This document shows, in pieces, positions 52,584 to 56,692 of a DNA stretch of 56,692 nt. Below the pieces are notes generated by a model. It ran no database searches and was not told the origin of the DNA. It saw only the letters and a list, made by a program, of their open reading frames with translations. This DNA comes from Actinomyces sp. (GTDB lineage Bacteria; Actinomycetota; Actinomycetes; Actinomycetales; Actinomycetaceae). Every line of letters begins with the position of its first letter. The first letter of the stretch is position 1. The translations under genes and the position numbers were made by a program. The stretch spans positions 1 to 56,692 of the forward strand of contig NZ_JARKVC010000036.1 in NCBI RefSeq assembly GCF_029851875.1, given 5' to 3'.

Positions 52584-53951
52584 TCAGGAGCGACCAGGCT
52601 CTGAGGCGCTGCCGTGCGAGGGCAGCAGCGCCGCCACGGCCGAGGTAGGAATGTCATGGCGCCAGCGACGGTCAGTGAGGATCCTGGCCATCGCCAGGCC
52701 CACGCCGATCGCGGTGATGACGAAGAAGACCTCCGCCAGGTTCGTCGCAGCCACGCCGACAGCCACGTTCGCGTCCACCGTCTGGTCGTTGAGCGCGGAA
52801 ATGGCACGGTAGAAGGGCACACCGGGAATCATGATGACGACGGCGGGCACGGACAGGGCCACACGCGACAGTGAGGCGCGCGAGACGAAAGCCTGAGCCA
52901 GCAGACCGATCGTCACTGCCGCCAGACCCACCGCCAGCTGCCACGGCACCCCGAACTCGTCGATGAGCAGCAGACGTCCGGTGTTGGCCAGCGCACCGAC
53001 CGTCGCTGCCAGGCCGGCTGCCTTGGGACCGGCGTTGAACAGCATCGCGAAGCCGTAGGCCGCGATGAAGGAGCAGAAGACGCGAAGGCCGTACAGCACG
53101 AGTCCCTCAGGGTTGTAGGTGTAGCTCGCCTCGACGTCCCAGTGGAAGACGAAGGTCACCGTCCACACGGCTACACCGGCCGCCGCCATGACCAGCATGA
53201 CGTAGGAGGCGCGCGAGACCGCCGAGGAGAAGTCCTGACGAGCCAGGTCCAGCATCGCCGTCACCATCGGAAATCCCGGGATCAGGAACAGGATCGCCGA
53301 GATGATCCCACCCTGGTGGTTGCCGTCGATGAGATCCAGGGAACCGAGCAGGGTCACCAGGGCCATGTAGACCGACGACGCCCCGACACCACACACGACC
53401 CAGGTAAAGAAGTGCTGGAAGTGCCGCTCCAGCATCTGTCGGCGGATCGCCTGACCGACGAACGCAGCGAAGAGGACCGCCAGGCACTCGACCCAGCCGC
53501 CCTGGTTGAGGAAGCAGAAACCGGCGCAGGCGACTCCGGAAGCGGCAGCGTTGGCGAAGACGCCGTAGCGGGCGTGCATGTGCTGCACCTCGTCCAACTT
53601 CTTGTTCAGCTGCTCGACGCTCTCGTGCTGACGCAGGTCGTGAACAATGCGTCGCAAGACCTCCAGGCGGTCCACGTTGACGCCGACTCGGCGTACCTCT
53701 GCCGCTTCTGTGCGGAAACGGTCTCCCACGTAGGAGGACGTGACGATCTCCGTCATCGTCACCGTGGCCTCATGCCGGTCGAGGCCGACGGCAGCCGCAG
53801 CCTTCGCCATCGAGGACTTGACCCGGTAGGAACCCGCGCCAGCTGCCAGCATCATGGTGCCTAGCCGCAGGACCACCGCGGACTGGAGCATGAGCCGGTC
53901 GGCGTCGAGTGCGTCATCAGGATGCATGAGGGGCGTATTCGAGGACTCCAC
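52584..53951 (-). CDS. ThrE-family threonine/serine exporter
   Basis: 455 residues. The N-terminal ThrE domain (LRLGTMMLAAGAGSYRVKSSMAKAAAAVGL; EIVTSSY) leads into five or so membrane segments, then the second ThrE domain with about five more (LVIMIPGVPFYRAI and LAEVFFVITAIGVGLAMA regions). In corynebacteria ThrE exports threonine and serine. The GTG at 53951 is 6 bases from a TAACAT/CATAAC -10 with TTGCCT upstream, so it is likely leaderless. Confidence 0.88.
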   Translation of the reverse strand: MESSNTPLMHPDDALDADRLMLQSAVVLRLGTMMLAAGAGSYRVKSSMAKAAAAVGLDRHEATVTMTEIVTSSYVGDRFRTEAAEVRRVGVNVDRLEVLRRIVHDLRQHESVEQLNKKLDEVQHMHARYGVFANAAASGVACAGFCFLNQGGWVECLAVLFAAFVGQAIRRQMLERHFQHFFTWVVCGVGASSVYMALVTLLGSLDLIDGNHQGGIISAILFLIPGFPMVTAMLDLARQDFSSAVSRASYVMLVMAAAGVAVWTVTFVFHWDVEASYTYNPEGLVLYGLRVFCSFIAAYGFAMLFNAGPKAAGLAATVGALANTGRLLLIDEFGVPWQLAVGLAAVTIGLLAQAFVSRASLSRVALSVPAVVIMIPGVPFYRAISALNDQTVDANVAVGVAATNLAEVFFVITAIGVGLAMARILTDRRWRHDIPTSAVAALLPSHGSASEPGRS

Positions 53952-54190
53952 GCCGGGATGTTATGGCACAGACAGGTCCCATAGGCAAGGAACCCATAGT
54001 CATGCGGGGTTGAACGCCTCTGGCTATAACCAGAAAAGTCCGTCAGCACGACAGAGCCGGCGACGGTGTCCCTTGCTGGGAGTGACGCACCCGAGGCTTG
54101 CATCCGCGCAAAAGGATCGAGGTCGACTACCACGCCCGCAAGACCGGCCCGGTATGCCCCCAAGGAACAAACTCCCAGGTTCCTCACCTC
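53952..54190. other. Intergenic region, no gene seen
   Basis: 239 bases with the thrE promoter at its left end. A minus-strand frame here (54187 to 53861) lacks a ribosome binding site and runs into thrE antisense, so it is not called. Confidence 0.5.
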
Positions 54191-54502
54191 TTAGTCGTCA
54201 GATGTCGATCGATTCCCGGTCGAGACCCACACGAAATACAAGAAGAGGAGGGCAGCAACAACCCAGATGCCGAGCGGATTACTCTGCAACACCGATACCA
54301 GCACCATGCCGAATGCGGCACCGACGGCAACGAATTTGCTCCAGAAGCCAGGTCGCCAAGCAACGAGCAATGTGGCACCCACTGAGGCACATACCATGAA
54401 GGCAACCATACGATAGGGCGCCCCATGGTTCGCTACAAGTAACACAGCGACCGTTGCTCCCACCAAGATAGAGGAGGCAACTTCCGCAAGATGACGGGAC
54501 AT
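54191..54502 (-). CDS. Small membrane protein of unknown function
   Basis: 103 residues from ATG at 54502, with GGAGAGAAGGA in front. Three to four hydrophobic segments (ILVGATVAVLLVANHG; MVAFMVCASVGATLLVA; FVAVGAAFGMVLVSVL; IWVVAALLFLYFVWVS) and an acidic end. It follows the DCC-type gene by 31 bases on the same strand and may work with it. Lower GC than the flanking genes. Confidence 0.65.
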   Translation of the reverse strand: MSRHLAEVASSILVGATVAVLLVANHGAPYRMVAFMVCASVGATLLVAWRPGFWSKFVAVGAAFGMVLVSVLQSNPLGIWVVAALLFLYFVWVSTGNRSTSDD

Positions 54503-54533
54503 TCCTTCTCTCCTTCCTACCCAGCAGCCATCA

Positions 54534-55482
54534 TCACGAGCAGCTATCCCTCCATCCGCCACCATCCACGCGTTCAGTCAAAGTGATAGTCGAATGGCCG
54601 TCATGAAGCTGAGCCAGCAGCTGGAGCTCTTCATCATCAACCGTCGGCTGCTGGAAGATGTAGGCATTGACGTCAGATCGCTGATCTGACACTGTCTCAT
54701 ACGCCACAACCATCACCTCGCCCATATCAACACTGAGAGCGGAAATCTCTCCCCCACCACCCAGGTCATGACGAACAAGGTGAATCTCTGCAGCGCCTTC
54801 TTCCTCCCCAAGGAGATCCCCAAGAACTGCATTCATCACTTCCTCAGTGGTGAACTGGTGAATGAGGACATTCTTTCGTGCATAAGACTCAGCGATCAGC
54901 CCCCCCCCATGCGCCGCCGTCATCGAGCATGCGCCGAAGCATCGACACTGCACTCTGGAAGTCAGCCTCATGTGAACCACGGATCCTCTGACCGCCAGTG
55001 ACAGGTGAAGACATCCCCGATGCATAGGCGGGCACACCAGCGCCTCCAATAAGGGCGAGCGCCCCGGCGAGCCCTATTGCTCCCCTCAAGAAGGGGCGGC
55101 GCTTGAGCAAGCCGGCCGCTCGCGAGCCGCCCTGGAAACGAAGCTGGCCAATGGCGGAGGCAAGCCGAACTGACATCTTCAGGCCCAGCTTCCTGGTGAG
55201 AGCCCACCCAAGGTCGACACCCGTCCAGGCAACGCGCACTTCCCCGTCCTCGACATCAAAACGTGTCGGGAGCCATGCAGCGTCGGGGCCGAGCGCCTCT
55301 CTACGCCACGCAGCCTCTTTTGGGTCGCTCAACGGAATCACCTGGAGGCACTCATTGGCACTCACCCCGACTTCGCGTACGACTTGTTGCGCCACTTGAA
55401 TGCAGGTATCACAGCTCGAGTCATAGCCAAGGTACAGCCTCTGAGTCTCTCCTTTGAGTGTTGCCCTACAATAGGGGGACAC
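54534..55482 (-). pseudogene. DCC/thioredoxin-like membrane protein, frame broken at a G9 tract
   Basis: First frame (from about 55482): YLGYDSSCDTCIQVAQQV with the DxxCxxC of DCC-family oxidoreductases, then LRGAIGLAGALALIGGAGVPAYASG, a membrane or signal segment, then a stop after DDGGAWGGADR. The second frame continues LIAESYARKNVLIHQFTTEE to the stop at 54534. One G fewer in the G9 run (C9 on the plus strand, 54900-54908) would join them into about 315 residues. GTG at 55482 has no clear ribosome site; AAAGGAG at about 55448-55454 hints at an internal start. The G9 tract makes phase variation possible. Confidence 0.6.
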
Positions 55483-55944
55483 AGATCGCTAATCTCTGCA
55501 ATGGGCAACTTGCGGAACGATTGTCACTAACACGAGAACCGTTTGATCGCCTAGAGAGTCAGCGCGTTCCGGACACATGCGCCGCCCTACCGCAAGCACG
55601 GTCAAGTCGCAGAGCCGGGAAGCCTCTGGATCGCCTCAAGCTCACCGTGAGACACAACGGACGCTGGCAGCACATCTCGACACTAGGGCGGCCGCCCCCT
55701 CCAGCCCGAGAGCCCACACGAGCCTGCCCACGATCCGCTCAGAACTATCACCAAAAGGCCTAGCCAACCTCGGCAGCGTTTCCTGGCCGCTCCTCAGGAC
55801 TTCGGTTGCACACCTCGGCGATCAAGCCCTACGGGGACCAAACTCAGCTACCAGCACCAGCTGTTTCCGGGCGGGATGCCCCCGTCGACACATAGAACCA
55901 TCCGCGGAATGCGGATCTGTGAATGGAGAGGAGGTCCTCACACT
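55483..55944. other. Intergenic region without a convincing gene
   Basis: 462 bases. Short frames on the plus strand (about 55458-55763 and 55577-55963) lack ribosome sites, have mixed codon use and no recognisable domain. The composition is less GC-rich than the rest, which suggests acquired or decaying DNA. Confidence 0.5.
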
Positions 55945-56106
55945 GTGGAACAAGCGCAATTGAGAGGCAACTCGATCTCCAATATTGGAGACGGCAACAA
56001 CATTACGCAGATCAACGGAGGACTACGAATCGACGAGTTCTACATTCCAGACCTCGCCCCAGAGCACCTTGCGCACGGATCGCATTCGGACGAGCACGAC
56101 GCTTGA
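55945..56106 (+). CDS. Small soluble protein of an unknown two-gene pair
   Basis: 53 residues from GTG at 55945, with GGAGAGGAGG about 10 bases upstream. It contains GNSISNIGDGNNITQINGG, a Gly/Asn repeat of beta-helix type seen in linkers of some defence or effector proteins, then an acidic His-rich end. Its TGA overlaps the TTG start of the next gene. Confidence 0.5.
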   Translation: MEQAQLRGNSISNIGDGNNITQINGGLRIDEFYIPDLAPEHLAHGSHSDEHDA

Positions 56107-56486
56107 AGGTTGGCGCCGTCTTATGCACTATTGGCACGACGTTCAGAGCGGCGGTGGTCACCTCTCTCTATTTCGGAGGCCACTTGCAATCAGTGGAGTC
56201 GTTCATACAGTGGCTGCTCCATCCCCGACGTGAGTCGGTCATCCAGCTGGTCGCCTTCATCGTCACGATCCTCTCCTGCCTGGGAGGGTGGCTCAGGTTG
56301 AAGAAGCCTCAACCTGTCGAGGTTCGGGCTGCAGACGCGCTGCGACAGATCAACGAGCGGGTCGAGGACCTCGGCGTCACGCGCACCGAAGCGAAAGAAG
56401 AATTAGGAGAGAGAGTCATCCTCAAGTCGTCCCAGGGCCCAGACGAGACCCTCCGAACTAGAGTCGTGCGTCCTGGAATGGGATGA
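56103..56486 (+). CDS. Membrane protein of an unknown two-gene pair
   Basis: 127 residues from TTG at 56103 (TTGA overlap). Two hydrophobic segments (VGAVLCTIGTTFRAAVVTSLYFGG; VIQLVAFIVTILSCLGGWL) then a charged cytosolic tail (RQINERVEDLGVTRTEAKEELGE). A small soluble protein coupled to a two-helix membrane protein could be a toxin or exclusion module, but nothing proves it. Confidence 0.5.
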   Translation: MKVGAVLCTIGTTFRAAVVTSLYFGGHLQSVESFIQWLLHPRRESVIQLVAFIVTILSCLGGWLRLKKPQPVEVRAADALRQINERVEDLGVTRTEAKEELGERVILKSSQGPDETLRTRVVRPGMG

Positions 56487-56579
56487 ACTCGCGACGGGGA
56501 TCGCAACAGGCGTGTGCGGCTCAGCGATGAGCTGCAGGCATGAGAAAAGCGCTGCCTGAGATGCGGTGTGGGTGTGGGG

Positions 56580-56643
56580 GAGCCCCCGCCACCGGCACAC
56601 ACCCCTTGTCTTCTTGGGGGGGGTGTGGCTGGTGTGGGGGCTC
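56580..56643 (-). terminator. rRNA operon terminator
   Basis: Long stem: GAGCCCCC (56580-56587) with GGGGGCTC (56636-56643), with ACACCCC/GGGGTGT pairing inside. It lies just downstream of the 5S gene on the minus strand. Confidence 0.7.
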
Positions 56644-56663
56644 GACCCGTATCCAGGTGTGTG

Positions 56664-56692
56664 CTCGGCGGTGTCCTACTCTCCCACACCCT
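56664..56692 (-). rRNA. rrf: 5S ribosomal RNA, 3' end (partial)
   Basis: The minus strand reads GTGGGAGAGTAGGACACCGC followed by CGAGC, the typical 3' end of actinobacterial 5S rRNA. The gene runs off the right edge of the window, so an rRNA operon on the minus strand lies beyond it. Confidence 0.85.

Noticed and set aside
53861..54187. 108-residue minus-strand frame upstream of thrE
   Set aside because: Overlaps the thrE start and promoter, has no ribosome site and no domain.

Overview
The window is GC-rich actinobacterial chromosome, most likely from Actinomyces or a close relative in the Actinomycetaceae. The evidence is the Actinomyces-like protein content, a tmRNA whose tag reads ADNTRTDFALAA, many leaderless or GTG starts, and host genes typical of the group. 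It carries one complete, very compact prophage of about 17.7 kb (23494-41165) integrated in the 3' end of a tRNA-Arg(UCU) gene.

Left host arm (1-23493). A sialic acid uptake and catabolism operon lies on the minus strand: a TAT/lipoprotein binding protein, a DppB-like permease, a fused DppC-DppD permease-ATPase, a DppF-like ATPase, then NanA, NanK and NanE. A divergent FadR-type regulator sits beside the binding protein, and palindromic candidate operators lie at both promoters. Next come a HSL-type esterase and an NCS2 purine/uracil permease fused to an OHCU-decarboxylase-like domain that lacks its catalytic His. A 0.5 kb non-coding array of direct and inverted repeats precedes ssrA (tmRNA). 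A hicBA module with a frameshifted toxin and a truncated DUF4839 gene separate ssrA from smpB. After smpB follow an FtsEX-linked LytM hydrolase, ftsX, ftsE, a small hypothetical, an SSB paralogue and two dynamin-like GTPases.

Prophage (23494-41165). The 42-bp att cores are direct repeats of the tRNA 3' part. At the left end are a small ORF and a tyrosine integrase (plus strand). From 40771 down to 24588 nearly all genes are on the minus strand, coupled by ATGA/GTGA overlaps: Cro-like regulator, small early genes, winged-helix protein, HNH nuclease, terminase small and large subunits, portal, protease-capsid fusion, connectors, tail proteins, two overlapping tail-assembly chaperone ORFs, tape measure, tail proteins, endolysin and holin. 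A divergent HTH repressor (40882, plus strand) reads into attR.

The most striking observation is that the repressor reading frame crosses the att core. In the lysogen it stops inside the tRNA sequence (94 aa). Joining the two internal prophage ends, as in the excised circle, removes that stop and adds YTAWGLAA, an ssrA-like C-terminus. The new stop then overlaps the GTG start of the next gene (GTGA), which leads into int, and the integrase itself ends in AVAA. This is the architecture of integration-dependent immunity known from mycobacteriophages BPs, Brujita and Charlie, here in an Actinomyces-type prophage.

Right host arm (41166-56692). It holds tRNA-Arg, leaderless oligoribonuclease, tRNA-His and a frameshifted polysaccharide deacetylase. 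A branched-chain amino acid block follows (cimA, ilvE, leuB, ilvC, ilvN, ilvB), with a shared motif upstream of ilvE, leuB and ilvB. Then come an AspT/YidE-type transporter, a ThrE-type exporter, a small membrane protein, a DCC-family gene interrupted at a G9 tract, an unknown two-gene pair, and the 3' end of a 5S rRNA gene with its terminator. Three genes (hicA, the deacetylase and the DCC protein) are each out of frame by one extra G in a G-run, which may reflect slippage, phase variation or sequencing error.
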